From: RGIG3009 sp964470515
Lineage (GTDB): Bacteria > Bacillota > Clostridia > Oscillospirales > Acutalibacteraceae
Length of the DNA stretch: 46,225 nt
Assembly (NCBI GenBank): GCA_964470515.1
Contig: CAYYDD010000004.1
Span: forward strand, 1 to 46,225
Direction: 5' to 3'
In this document: positions 27,094 through 35,003 of the stretch, piece by piece
How the letters are laid out: each line of letters starts with the position of its first letter
How positions within the stretch are numbered: the first letter of the stretch is position 1
The notes under the pieces: generated by a model
What the model saw: the letters and a program-made list of their open reading frames with translations, nothing else
The model's database searches: none
What the model was told of the DNA's origin: nothing
Translations under genes and position numbers: made by a program

Positions 27094-28506
27094 ATGAAGC
27101 GAACACCGAAACCCGTATTCTTCATCGTGACACTGCTGATCCTTGCCTTGACGTATACGTCGCTGTTCGGCGTATACACACAGTACGGCGACCGGCAGGA
27201 CACGATCATCCGCGGAGCAGCGGACATCCGCACCGGTATCGACATCAGTGGCGGCGTGGAAGTCACGTTTGCGCCGGAGGATGAAGGTATCAGCGCAACT
27301 GACGCTCAGATCACGTCGATGAAGGAAGTCATCGTACGTCGTATGATCGCCAACAACATCACCGACTATGAAGCCTATACCGACTTTGATAACGATCAGG
27401 TCATCATCCGCTTCCCCTGGAAAAAGAGCGAAACGGAATTTGATGCCGCGTCGGCTATCGAGGAGCTTGGTAAAACGGCTATGCTGGAGTTTTACACCGA
27501 CACCTCGTCGTCCACCGAAAAGCCCGATGAGGACAAGCTGGTACTCACAGGTGAGATGGTCGAGTCAGCTGAAGCCGGTATCGACCCGACGGATTCGACT
27601 CCGCTCGTGCAGTTGAATCTGAACGACAAGGGCAAGCAGGCGTTTGCCGATGCCACCAAGAAGCAGTATCAGCTGAACAACAACGGCCAGAACAGCACCT
27701 ACACCATTTCCATCTGGCTGGACGAGGATTGCATCTCCAACCCGTCTGTCAGTGCCCACATCACCGACGGTGTGGCTACCATCTCCGGCGGCTTTGCGGA
27801 TTACAGCGAGGCCTCTGAGCTGGCCAACCTCATCAACTCGGGTGCTCTGCCGTTCGCCATCACCGCGAAGAATACCCGTACCGTGGCCGCCACGCTGGGT
27901 GCCCAGTCGCTGAACATTATGGTGATCGCCGGTATCATTGCCTTCGTGCTCATCGCAGTCTTTATGCTTCTGTATTACCGTCTCCCCGGCTTCGTCGCCG
28001 TTATCTGCCTGCTGGGTCAGGTGGCCGGCTCCATCGCTGCGGTATCCGGCTACTTCGGATTCACCAACAGCTTTACGCTGACGCTCCCCGGTATCGCGGG
28101 TATCATTCTGTCAATCGGTATGGGTGTGGATGCCAACATCATCACCGCCGAGCGTATCAAGGAACAGATCCGTATGGGCAAAACCATCGACAGCGCGATC
28201 CAGAATGGCTCCAAGGAATCGTTCTCCGCGATCTTTGACGGTAACATCACCGTTATCATCGTATCCATCGTGCTGATGGGCGTGTTCGGCCCGCCGGACA
28301 GCCTGTTCGCCACCATCCTCAAGCCCATTCTGCAGTGGTTCCCCGTTTCCACCAGCGGTGCTGTGTACGCGTTCGGCTACACCCTGCTCGTGGGTATCGT
28401 CTTTAACTTTATCATGGGCGTGACTTGCTCGCGGCTGATGCTCAAATCCGTCTCCCGCTTCAAGTTCCTTCGCAAGCCCTGGCTGTTGGGAGGTAAACGC
28501 GCATGA
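27094..28506 (+). CDS. secD: Protein translocase subunit SecD
   Basis: A 470-residue RND-type translocase subunit using the proton gradient to pull exported proteins outward. Seen: an N-terminal membrane span, the GIDISGGVEVTF motif, a periplasmic-side P1-like region, and five C-terminal spans with the FTLTLPGIAGIILSIGMGVDANI motif including the conserved Asp. Length is on the short side of normal. GGAGG precedes the ATG. It overlaps secF as ATGA, so the two are co-translated. It works with SecYEG and SecA, which are not in this window. Confidence 0.95.
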   Translation: MKRTPKPVFFIVTLLILALTYTSLFGVYTQYGDRQDTIIRGAADIRTGIDISGGVEVTFAPEDEGISATDAQITSMKEVIVRRMIANNITDYEAYTDFDNDQVIIRFPWKKSETEFDAASAIEELGKTAMLEFYTDTSSSTEKPDEDKLVLTGEMVESAEAGIDPTDSTPLVQLNLNDKGKQAFADATKKQYQLNNNGQNSTYTISIWLDEDCISNPSVSAHITDGVATISGGFADYSEASELANLINSGALPFAITAKNTRTVAATLGAQSLNIMVIAGIIAFVLIAVFMLLYYRLPGFVAVICLLGQVAGSIAAVSGYFGFTNSFTLTLPGIAGIILSIGMGVDANIITAERIKEQIRMGKTIDSAIQNGSKESFSAIFDGNITVIIVSIVLMGVFGPPDSLFATILKPILQWFPVSTSGAVYAFGYTLLVGIVFNFIMGVTCSRLMLKSVSRFKFLRKPWLLGGKRA

Positions 28507-29432
28507 AAAACTATGATTTTATTGCTAAGCGCAAGCTGTTCAGCATCATCTCTATCGCGATCCTGCTGATCGGTCTGATCTTCAACATTATCTTCGGCAC
28601 GGAGATGGATATCTCCTTCACCGGCGGTACGGAGCTACCGTACAGCTACACCGGCGAGCTGAGTCAGGATGCGGTCGAGAAGATCGTCCATAACGAAATG
28701 CCGGGTGCTGAGGTCACTGTCGGCAACGGCAACATTATGATCGCGTTGACCGACGCCGTGGATATGGATACCATCTCCGCCGTTGCGGAGGCACTGGAAA
28801 AGGAATTTCCCGATAATAAAATCACCGATTCCGGTGAGGCTCGTTCGTTGCAGGCAGCCTACGGTCGCACCTTCTTCATCAAATGTATGGTCGCCGTTCT
28901 GCTGGCGTCCATCCTCGTGGTGCTGTACGTCGGCATCCGTTTCCGTCACATCGGAGGTACCTCTGCTGCGGTGATGGCGTTGCTGGCTCTGCTGCACGAT
29001 ATCCTGATCGCCTACTTCACGTTCGTGGTCTTCCGCATCCCGCTGAACGACAACTTCGTCGCCGTTATCCTGACCATTCTGGGTTACTCGCTGAACGATG
29101 CCATCGTTATTTACGACCGTATCCGCGAGAACCGCAAGAAGCTGGACAAGAAAACGCCGACCACTGAGATCGTCAATCTCAGCCTGCGGCAGTCCTTCAC
29201 CCGTACGCTGAACACCAGCGTCTGCACGCTGATCGCCATCGGTACGGTGGCTGTGGTCGCGTTGGTCGCCGGTTTGGACTCCATCGTCAGCTTTGCGTTG
29301 CCGATGTCCGTCGGTGTCATCGCCGGCTTCTACTCCACTACCTTCCTGTGCACCCCGCTGTGGGCTGTCTGGGCAGAGAAGCTGGAGGCCCGCAAGACTG
29401 CGAAAAAACCGAATAGCTCCAAGAAAAAATAA
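28503..29432 (+). CDS. secF: Protein translocase subunit SecF
   Basis: A 309-residue partner of SecD with about six membrane spans. Seen: the DISFTGGTELPYSYTG N-terminal region, then GYSLNDAIVIYDRIRENRKK, NLSLRQSFTRTLNTS and LPMSVGVIAGFYS. The first motif normally reads DFTGGT, and here it reads SFTGGT. It overlaps secD by 4 bases. The operon ends at a strong terminator 17 bases after the stop. Confidence 0.95.
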   Translation: MKNYDFIAKRKLFSIISIAILLIGLIFNIIFGTEMDISFTGGTELPYSYTGELSQDAVEKIVHNEMPGAEVTVGNGNIMIALTDAVDMDTISAVAEALEKEFPDNKITDSGEARSLQAAYGRTFFIKCMVAVLLASILVVLYVGIRFRHIGGTSAAVMALLALLHDILIAYFTFVVFRIPLNDNFVAVILTILGYSLNDAIVIYDRIRENRKKLDKKTPTTEIVNLSLRQSFTRTLNTSVCTLIAIGTVAVVALVAGLDSIVSFALPMSVGVIAGFYSTTFLCTPLWAVWAEKLEARKTAKKPNSSKKK

Positions 29433-29448
29433 GTATACGTAACGAAAC

Positions 29449-29485
29449 AAGCCCCGCAGAAAATCATTTCTGCGGGGCTTGTTGT
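29449..29485 (+). terminator. Terminator of secDF
   Basis: Fourteen-bp stem AAGCCCCGCAGAAA with complement, 4-base loop, then TTGTTGTTAT. The bases 29486-29625 downstream show no supportable gene. Confidence 0.85.
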
Positions 29486-29625
29486 TATATTGGTTACAAG
29501 AAACCACCCTTGTGTCAAGGGGTCTGTATCCAGATGCTCCTGGGTCATAAGATAGCGCTACTTCATATAATGCAATCAGAAAACACGAAAAACTTAACAG
29601 ACTGTCCCATAACGCATCACCTCAT

Positions 29626-29671
29626 AAAAAAGACGAGGAGAACCAAACTTGTCTTCGTTAGATTCTCCTCG
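29626..29671 (-). terminator. Terminator of the CAP-domain lipoprotein gene
   Basis: Minus-strand stem CGAGGAGAA with complement (20-base loop), followed within 3 bases by TTTTTT (29626-29631). Confidence 0.7.
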
Positions 29672-29728
29672 ACTAAGATGATTGGATTGTAGGATACCGT
29701 TTTAAAAACGTGAACGAAAATCGGGCAT

Positions 29729-30442
29729 TTATTCACGCACGAATAATTGCACCCAGTTGTAATCGTCAAACCCCACGGCAACACCGTTAAACTGCGGGTT
29801 CAGAATGTTCGCACGGTGTCCTTCCGAATTCATCCACGCCTCCATCACTTCCTCGACGCTCCGCTGCCCGTAGGCAATATTTTCGCCCAGCATCGCGAAC
29901 TGAAGCCCGGCATCCTCAAACACCGTAAAGCAGGAGGTGCCGTTCGGTCGGGTGTGCGAAAAACTCTGCTTGATCTCGGCGGTGCGCGTATCCGCCAACG
30001 CCTGCAAATCGCTACGGAATGTCAGCGGCGCCAGTCCCTTGACGGTGCGCTCCCGATTGATAAGTGTCAGCATCTGCTGACCGTAGGATGCGGTATCGGC
30101 CGCTGTTGCGGTCGTGGTACGCTTTGTGGTGGTAACAGTCGTCCGCACAGTCGTGGTCACCGTGGTTGCCGCAGTCGTGACCTTGGTGGTGACCGTCTTG
30201 GTCGTGCTTTTCGGCTTCTCCGTCGTGGTGGACCGTCGCGTCGCGGCGGTCGTTGTTGTCGTTTCCGCAGCCGCAGTCGTCACCGTCGTTGTCGTCGTAT
30301 CCGCCGACTTGGTCACCGTCGTAGTCATCGGTGCTGTTGTGGTTATCGTTGTAGTCGCCGTCCCCGCTGACGGTGTCTTATCACAGCCGACGGCGAACGT
30401 CGCCAGCACGAGCACCAGAATGATCGCTGATATACGCTTCAT
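29729..30442 (-). CDS. CAP (SCP/PR1)-domain lipoprotein with long Thr-rich linker
   Basis: A 237-residue lipoprotein. The signal ends in lipobox FAVGC with C20 as lipid anchor. Residues 28-114 are mostly Thr with Val, Ala and some Lys/Arg, a wall-spanning or O-glycosylation-prone linker. The C-terminal CAP domain (about 117-237) carries LINRERTVKGLAPL, FSHTRPNG, GENIAYG and WMNSEGHRANILNPQF. Bacterial CAP proteins are widespread, with poorly known roles (some are proteases or ligand binders). GGGGAGA precedes the ATG. It is transcribed alone. The Thr tract resembles the C-terminal tail of the protein at 20916. Confidence 0.9.
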   Translation of the reverse strand: MKRISAIILVLVLATFAVGCDKTPSAGTATTTITTTAPMTTTVTKSADTTTTTVTTAAAETTTTTAATRRSTTTEKPKSTTKTVTTKVTTAATTVTTTVRTTVTTTKRTTTATAADTASYGQQMLTLINRERTVKGLAPLTFRSDLQALADTRTAEIKQSFSHTRPNGTSCFTVFEDAGLQFAMLGENIAYGQRSVEEVMEAWMNSEGHRANILNPQFNGVAVGFDDYNWVQLFVRE

Positions 30443-30465
30443 CGTATCTCCCCTTTCCTCCCTCT

Positions 30466-30494
30466 ATCACACCACAGATCGCCGCGTTTTTCAA
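30466..30494 (-). promoter_or_regulatory. Possible promoter of the CAP-lipoprotein gene
   Basis: Minus strand TTGAAA (30489-30494), 17-bp spacer, TGTGAT (30466-30471). Confidence 0.35.
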
Positions 30495-31334
30495 CCCACA
30501 ATATTTTCCGCCGCACCGCTTGATGGGGAGCGATCTGCTTTGTGCCGTGTAAGCAATCGTCGCAGCCCCCACGAGAACAGTAACACCGGCCCTGCGCCCG
30601 CAGAAAATGCAGTGACGTAGATGATAACACCCACGGGGACGGCACGACCGTCTGCACCAGAGAATACACCGGCAACGACGGAGCGCAGTGCGGGCTGATA
30701 AAGAACATATTGAAGGTCTCGTTTTCCAGCAACCCACACGGTAGACGACCTCATTCATCACCATCGCCAGAGCCACTGCCACGGCGAACACCGCCGACTC
30801 GCGCAGCAGTGAACGGTAGCAGCAGCGCACGTACCCCGTGTACAGCAGATAGATACCCACCGTCAGCATCGACACCATCGTCTGGACGTTGATGCCGATC
30901 AGATCGACGTAAATATCCACCGGGTACGGTAGCACGCACCAGCCCGGCAAACACAGCAAAGCTACCGAGATAATCGCAGCATGCCCGATGCACACGGCCG
31001 CGCGTCAGCACAGCCAGCAGGCCGAGTACATCGGCGTGGAGCAAAACTGATACGGGAAGGCGTACCACTGATAATCCGCAGTCATCACCGCGCCGTCGAA
31101 CTCAAGGGTATACACCAACTGCTTGTACACTTCGCCGAGCACCACTAGCAGCACCGTCGCCCACAGGATACGGCGCACCTGCCGTTCGGTGCCTTCCTTC
31201 AGCCATACGCACAGCAAAATGCCGATCAGCACCGATGCCGCAGTGGTCAGCAGATGATATGCTCCGTACATCTGCGGCACAGGCATCGTTGCCTCAAAAA
31301 ACGTTAATAGCTCCCCCCCAGAACTGCACGGCAA
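30491..31334 (-). pseudogene. YwaF/TIGR02206-type integral membrane protein, broken by about four frameshifts
   Basis: Reading the minus strand, pieces of one polytopic protein appear in successive frames. The first holds YGAYHLLTTAASVLIGILL, VLGEVYKQLVY and YAFPYQFCSTPMY (31334 to about 31025). Then LGLLAVLTRG and YLGSFAVFAGLV (to about 30940). Then YPVDIYVDLIGINVQTMVSM and AMVMNEVVYRV (to about 30735). Then ENETFNMFFISPHCAPSLPV (to about 30640). Finally VIIYVTAFSAGAGPVLLFSW to a stop at 30491. Order and spacing match the family end to end, so nothing large is missing. No single frame encodes a working protein. Decay is the simplest reading; clustered sequencing indels are the alternative. 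Confidence 0.75.
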
Positions 31335-31491
31335 TCCCCTCTTTCGCCTCTACTATAGCACGATTACGCAAATCCGTCAACGGATGACCAATATTTTTCG
31401 ATCAATACCGCACAATAACCACGGGCAACACATAGGTTCGCCCCCCCTACGGGGTTGGTTTTCGTTTGTGCCGGCGACAATAGGAGCACAC

Positions 31492-31522
31492 AAAAAGCAG
31501 CACAGCCGTTTGGCTGTGCTGC
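31492..31522 (-). terminator. Terminator of the T-box-controlled lipoprotein gene
   Basis: Minus-strand 11-bp stem GCAGCACAGCC with complement, GTTT-type loop, then TTTTT. The bases 31335-31491 hold nothing recognisable. Confidence 0.88.
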
Positions 31523-31537
31523 TGTCAGTGATGGGGT

Positions 31538-32530
31538 CTATTGAGACTTGATTGCGGTATAGCCGGCCGTTTCCAGCACCGCCGTGTCGATACCCAGCTC
31601 ATCGCAGATGGGCTTGTTGTACACCTTCAGGAACTCCTCCGCGCAGGCGATCTCCATCTCCTCGATCTTCGCCTCGCCCTTCAGGATCTTGACCGCCATC
31701 TTACCGGTGGTGTAGCCGAGGTCATAATAGTCGATGCACAGCGTCGCCACGCCGCAGCCGGAGCAAATACCCTCATCGCCACCGACGATGGGCGTCTTGG
31801 TGGGTAGCACGACGTTGTTGATGGCTTCCTTGCAATCGGCCGCCGTGTTATCGGTGGGGATGTAGATCACATCCGACGCCGCAGCTGCGGCTGCGGATAC
31901 CGCCGCGATTTCGTTGGAATCGGCGAACGGGAAATTCGTGCACACGATGTTCTTCGCTTCCAGATACTCGCGAACCTTCTTCACCTGATACTCGGAGTTC
32001 GGCTCCGCCGAGCAGTACAGCAGACCGACCGTTTTGGTCTCGGGGAACAGATCGGTAATGATCTTCGCCTGCTCATCCAGCGGGGCGAGATCGGACGTAC
32101 CGGACACATTGCCGCCGACCAGACCGTTAAAGTTCTCGATACCCAGTGCCACACCGTACTCGGTGACGGAGGTACCCAGCACAGGAATGGTCTCGGTCGC
32201 ATTAGCGGCCGATTGCAGCGCGGTGGTAGCGTTGGCCAGAATGAGATCGACCTTCTTAGTGACGAAATCCGTCACGATGGTGGTGCAGGTGGTGGAATCG
32301 CCCTGCGCGTGCTGCAACAGGAACTCCACGTTGTCCTCACCCAGCTCAGCCTTCACGGCCTCCATAAAACCGTCGCTGGCAGAGTCCAGCGCCACGTGGG
32401 GTTGCTGCTGAACGATACCAATGACGTACTTGCCCTCGTTGGTATCGACGTTGCCGTCACACGCTGTCATCGACAAACACAGCGTAAGTAACAGCACGAC
32501 AGCCAATAAAACGGAACTTGCTTTTTTCAT
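31538..32530 (-). CDS. ABC transporter substrate-binding lipoprotein, TrpX-like (PF04392)
   Basis: A 330-residue lipoprotein (lipobox MTAC, anchor at about C24) of the ABC_sub_bind family, which includes TrpX-type amino acid binding proteins. Seen: GIVQQQPHVALDSASDGF at the start of the mature part, and repeated type I periplasmic-binding features (LILANATTALQSA, IPVLGTSVTEYG, VIYIPTDNTA, PIVGGDEG). AGGAGA precedes the ATG. It is preceded by a T-box leader and followed directly by a terminator, with no permease or ATPase gene alongside. The ligand is inferred from the T-box to be an amino acid, probably aromatic. Confidence 0.9.
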   Translation of the reverse strand: MKKASSVLLAVVLLLTLCLSMTACDGNVDTNEGKYVIGIVQQQPHVALDSASDGFMEAVKAELGEDNVEFLLQHAQGDSTTCTTIVTDFVTKKVDLILANATTALQSAANATETIPVLGTSVTEYGVALGIENFNGLVGGNVSGTSDLAPLDEQAKIITDLFPETKTVGLLYCSAEPNSEYQVKKVREYLEAKNIVCTNFPFADSNEIAAVSAAAAAASDVIYIPTDNTAADCKEAINNVVLPTKTPIVGGDEGICSGCGVATLCIDYYDLGYTTGKMAVKILKGEAKIEEMEIACAEEFLKVYNKPICDELGIDTAVLETAGYTAIKSQ

Positions 32531-32583
32531 AAACTACTTCTCCTGAATGCTTATTTATGACACCCGCAACGGGTGAAAGGGTT

Positions 32584-32849
32584 AAAAAAATTGCCCCTGC
32601 TATTCACAGGGGCGAATCACTTCGCGGTACCACTCTGCTTTATACCAACCTCACGGCCGATACCTCCACGACTTCAAACACAGTCTGCACGATATAACGG
32701 TCGCACCCGTTGTGCCTACTGCAAGTTCAACACACAGCTCACAGAATGAACTTCACGCAGGGACTCCGCCGCTACCTTGCACCGACCGGCAGCTCTCTGA
32801 GGCTTTTTGCTGCGCTACTCTTTCTGCTCAAACGCCTTTGATATGTTCT
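32584..32849 (-). promoter_or_regulatory. T-box riboswitch leader (specifier probably UUC, Phe)
   Basis: On the minus strand the hallmark AGAGTGGTACCGCG lies at 32623-32636, followed by a terminator (GCCCCTG with complement, 32593-32613) and TTTTTTT (32584-32590). Upstream are a Stem I with AGTA (loop E 5' side), GCGCAG pairing CTGCGT, then GAA and GTTCA before a CAGAA/TTCTG lower helix. The codon followed by a purine is UUC (32748-32750); a one-base shift would give GUU. A GTAGGC element follows. Uncharged tRNA should stabilise the antiterminator and switch on the downstream binding-protein gene. Confidence 0.9.
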
Positions 32850-32855
32850 AATAGA

Positions 32856-32884
32856 ATCATAGCAGTTTTCGCGATATCTGTCAA
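32856..32884 (-). promoter_or_regulatory. Promoter of the T-box transcript
   Basis: Minus strand TTGACA (32879-32884), exactly 17 bp, TATGAT (32856-32861). It abuts the stop codon of the upstream gdpD gene, and no terminator separates the two. Confidence 0.8.
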
Positions 32885-32889
32885 GAAAT

Positions 32890-33609
32890 TTATTCCAGAA
32901 TGTTCGTGGTGATGAAATCCACGCCCCACTCCGCCAACCGCTCGGCCACGGGTGCGCTATCCACCGTCCAGCAGTTGATAGCGATGCCGCGCTCGTGCAG
33001 ACGCTGGATGTTCGCGGAATCCAGCCAGCTGTAATAGATATCCAGATCAAAGCGATGGGCCGTCAGCTTTTCGATCAGCGCGTCATCCACAAAGCAGGAG
33101 CACAAGAACTGAATGGTCGCCTCGGGTATCAGCTCGCGCAGTATGCACAGCGTATCGTACTGGAACGAAATGAAGATCATCTGCTCCAACGGCACATAGT
33201 CCCGCCCGGTCGCCAGCACGGTCTGCAGCTCCTCACGGGTGAACGGATTTTTTAGCTCCAACACACACACCTTGTCATAGGTGCGGCAGATACGCAAATA
33301 CTCGATCAGCGAAGGGATACGCAGATCAATACGCTCCCGCCCCTCTTTATCCTGCAACGGAACAGCGCGTAGCTCGTCGTACGTCGAATCCTCAACCGAC
33401 AGCTTCTCCCCGGCCACGCGGCCGGTACTGTCGTCGTGAATGACAACGAGCTTTCCGTCGGCGGTGGTATGCACATCGGTCTCGATACCGTAATAGCTAC
33501 GGTTACCCGCCGCCACAAATGCGGCGCAGGTATTTTCAGTCTCAATACCGCTAAGCCCCCGGTGTGCGATCATCCGTGCTTGCCGCCTGTCGATCCTGAC
33601 CGTATCCAT
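32890..33609 (-). CDS. Glycerophosphodiester phosphodiesterase
   Basis: A 239-residue GDPD-fold enzyme expected to cleave glycerophosphodiesters to glycerol-3-phosphate and an alcohol. The catalytic and metal residues are present: IAHRGLSGIETENT (His), GIETDVH (Glu/Asp), VIHDDSTGR (second His) and LELKNP (Glu). There is no signal peptide, so it is cytoplasmic. ATG 33609 is preferred, since GGAGG lies 6 bases upstream; ATG 33615 overlaps that site. It follows the acyltransferase gene by 13 bases, which suggests a lipid turnover pair. Confidence 0.9.
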   Translation of the reverse strand: MDTVRIDRRQARMIAHRGLSGIETENTCAAFVAAGNRSYYGIETDVHTTADGKLVVIHDDSTGRVAGEKLSVEDSTYDELRAVPLQDKEGRERIDLRIPSLIEYLRICRTYDKVCVLELKNPFTREELQTVLATGRDYVPLEQMIFISFQYDTLCILRELIPEATIQFLCSCFVDDALIEKLTAHRFDLDIYYSWLDSANIQRLHERGIAINCWTVDSAPVAERLAEWGVDFITTNILE

Positions 33610-33622
33610 ACGCATCCTCCGA

Positions 33623-34879
33623 TCACTTGCCGTGCTTCGCCTGAGCGCGCTGATACAAAATTTCCGTCGCGAACGCCAGCTTAGTCACCACGTTTTGCTG
33701 CTTGGGATAGCAGTAGAACGAATCGTTCTCTGTGGAAATATCTACGCAGTCATACGGCTTGATATAACAATAATCGTACTCGATATGCAGGCTGTTGGTC
33801 TCCTGCGGCGTGCGGTGGATATGGTACGGGCTGCCATTGTAGAAGCCGTCCAGCACAAAGCCGTTTTCCGGCTCGTGACGTAGCCGCGCTTTACCCAGAT
33901 GCTCAAATTTCCAGCACCGCGGCAGCGAATACACGTCCACCTCGTCCTCAAACGCATAGGTGCCGTTCTCGATCTGCTCGCGCACCTGCCCGCGCTCCCA
34001 CGCAAACCAATCCGGCACGTGGGAAAATTCCGTCTCACCCGACAGTGCCGACAGCGTACCGTCCTCATTCAACTTCCAGCGCTTACCGCACTCGGTGCAG
34101 AAGATCTCGGTGCCCTTTGAAGCCATCTTAGACTCCGTCATACAACGTGGGCACTGATACAGTATCTTGTGCATCCCCTCGGCACGGAACGGCTCGGTGA
34201 TGAGGATGCCGTTCTCCTTCTGATAGCGGTACTCATCGTAGGTGAGCGCCTCACGCACGGCGGCGTTGATCTCGTCCACCGACATCGACTGTACCTGCTC
34301 GACGGTGAGGATCTGCGTCACGGTGGTGTGCAACGGCACTTTACGCTTTTTGCGGAAATTCCAGAACGGCGAATGCAGGTAGTTGCCGTGATGCACCACC
34401 GCCACCACCGGCACCTTGTTCATACGGATGAGCTTGCCCAGCGATTCCGGCAGATACGACGTGGTGCCGCACGGCGAATACCGCGCCTCCGGGTACATAC
34501 TCAGTAGGTCACCTCGCTTGAGCACGCGGTTGATGGACTTGATGAGATGCACATCCATTGTAAATTTACGGGTACAGATCGCACCAATCAGTTCCATCAG
34601 CCACGGACGGCGATAGTACCCGTCGATGCTGACAACGTTGTTGACACGGTGCGGTGTCGTCGCCATCGCTGCCAGCTCAAAGTCGATGAAATACATATGG
34701 TTGCTCAGCAGCATATACGGGGGCTTGAGGCCCTCCATATTGATCTTTTCCACCTTGTACTGCTTGCCCAACAGCACCAGCTTGGAAAGCAGCCAGATCA
34801 GCCACACGATAATGAGCGGCTGACGGATCGGATATTTTGCGGTCTTATAGCGTTTTTTATTTTTATAATTAACATCCAT
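33623..34879 (-). CDS. PlsC-type acyltransferase with internal zinc ribbon
   Basis: A 418-residue protein. A short hydrophobic stretch (about 19-37) precedes a PlsC-like acyltransferase domain with the HX4D motif H61...D66 (NHMYFID) and a YPEARYS block in place of FPEG. After it comes a four-cysteine zinc ribbon (C243, C246, C261, C264) and a roughly 150-residue C-terminal domain I cannot name. 1-acylglycerol-3-phosphate acylation is the usual activity of the first domain; the added modules make the exact substrate uncertain. GGGG precedes the ATG. Operon with the GDPD gene. Confidence 0.82.
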   Translation of the reverse strand: MDVNYKNKKRYKTAKYPIRQPLIIVWLIWLLSKLVLLGKQYKVEKINMEGLKPPYMLLSNHMYFIDFELAAMATTPHRVNNVVSIDGYYRRPWLMELIGAICTRKFTMDVHLIKSINRVLKRGDLLSMYPEARYSPCGTTSYLPESLGKLIRMNKVPVVAVVHHGNYLHSPFWNFRKKRKVPLHTTVTQILTVEQVQSMSVDEINAAVREALTYDEYRYQKENGILITEPFRAEGMHKILYQCPRCMTESKMASKGTEIFCTECGKRWKLNEDGTLSALSGETEFSHVPDWFAWERGQVREQIENGTYAFEDEVDVYSLPRCWKFEHLGKARLRHEPENGFVLDGFYNGSPYHIHRTPQETNSLHIEYDYCYIKPYDCVDISTENDSFYCYPKQQNVVTKLAFATEILYQRAQAKHGK

Positions 34880-34908
34880 ACACAGTACCCCTTTCTCTCC
34901 TCCGCATC

Positions 34909-34937
34909 ATTCTAACCGATTTTTGACGAAAAAGCAA
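34909..34937 (-). promoter_or_regulatory. Promoter of the acyltransferase-GDPD operon
   Basis: Minus strand TTGCTT (34932-34937), 17-bp spacer, TAGAAT (34909-34914). It sits back to back with the promoter at 34947. Confidence 0.6.
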
Positions 34938-34946
34938 GTTTTTCAT

Positions 34947-34975
34947 TTGACGCGGCCGCTGTGAAGAATTATAAT
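34947..34975 (+). promoter_or_regulatory. Promoter of the alpha/beta hydrolase gene
   Basis: TTGACG (34947-34952), 17-bp spacer, TATAAT (34970-34975). Confidence 0.7.
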
Positions 34976-35003
34976 GGTAAGCGTATAGGAGATGAACACC
35001 TCT

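Noticed and set aside
29510..29692. A 60-codon open frame between secF and the CAP gene
   Set aside because: It overlaps the terminator of the CAP gene, lacks a ribosome binding site and resembles no family.
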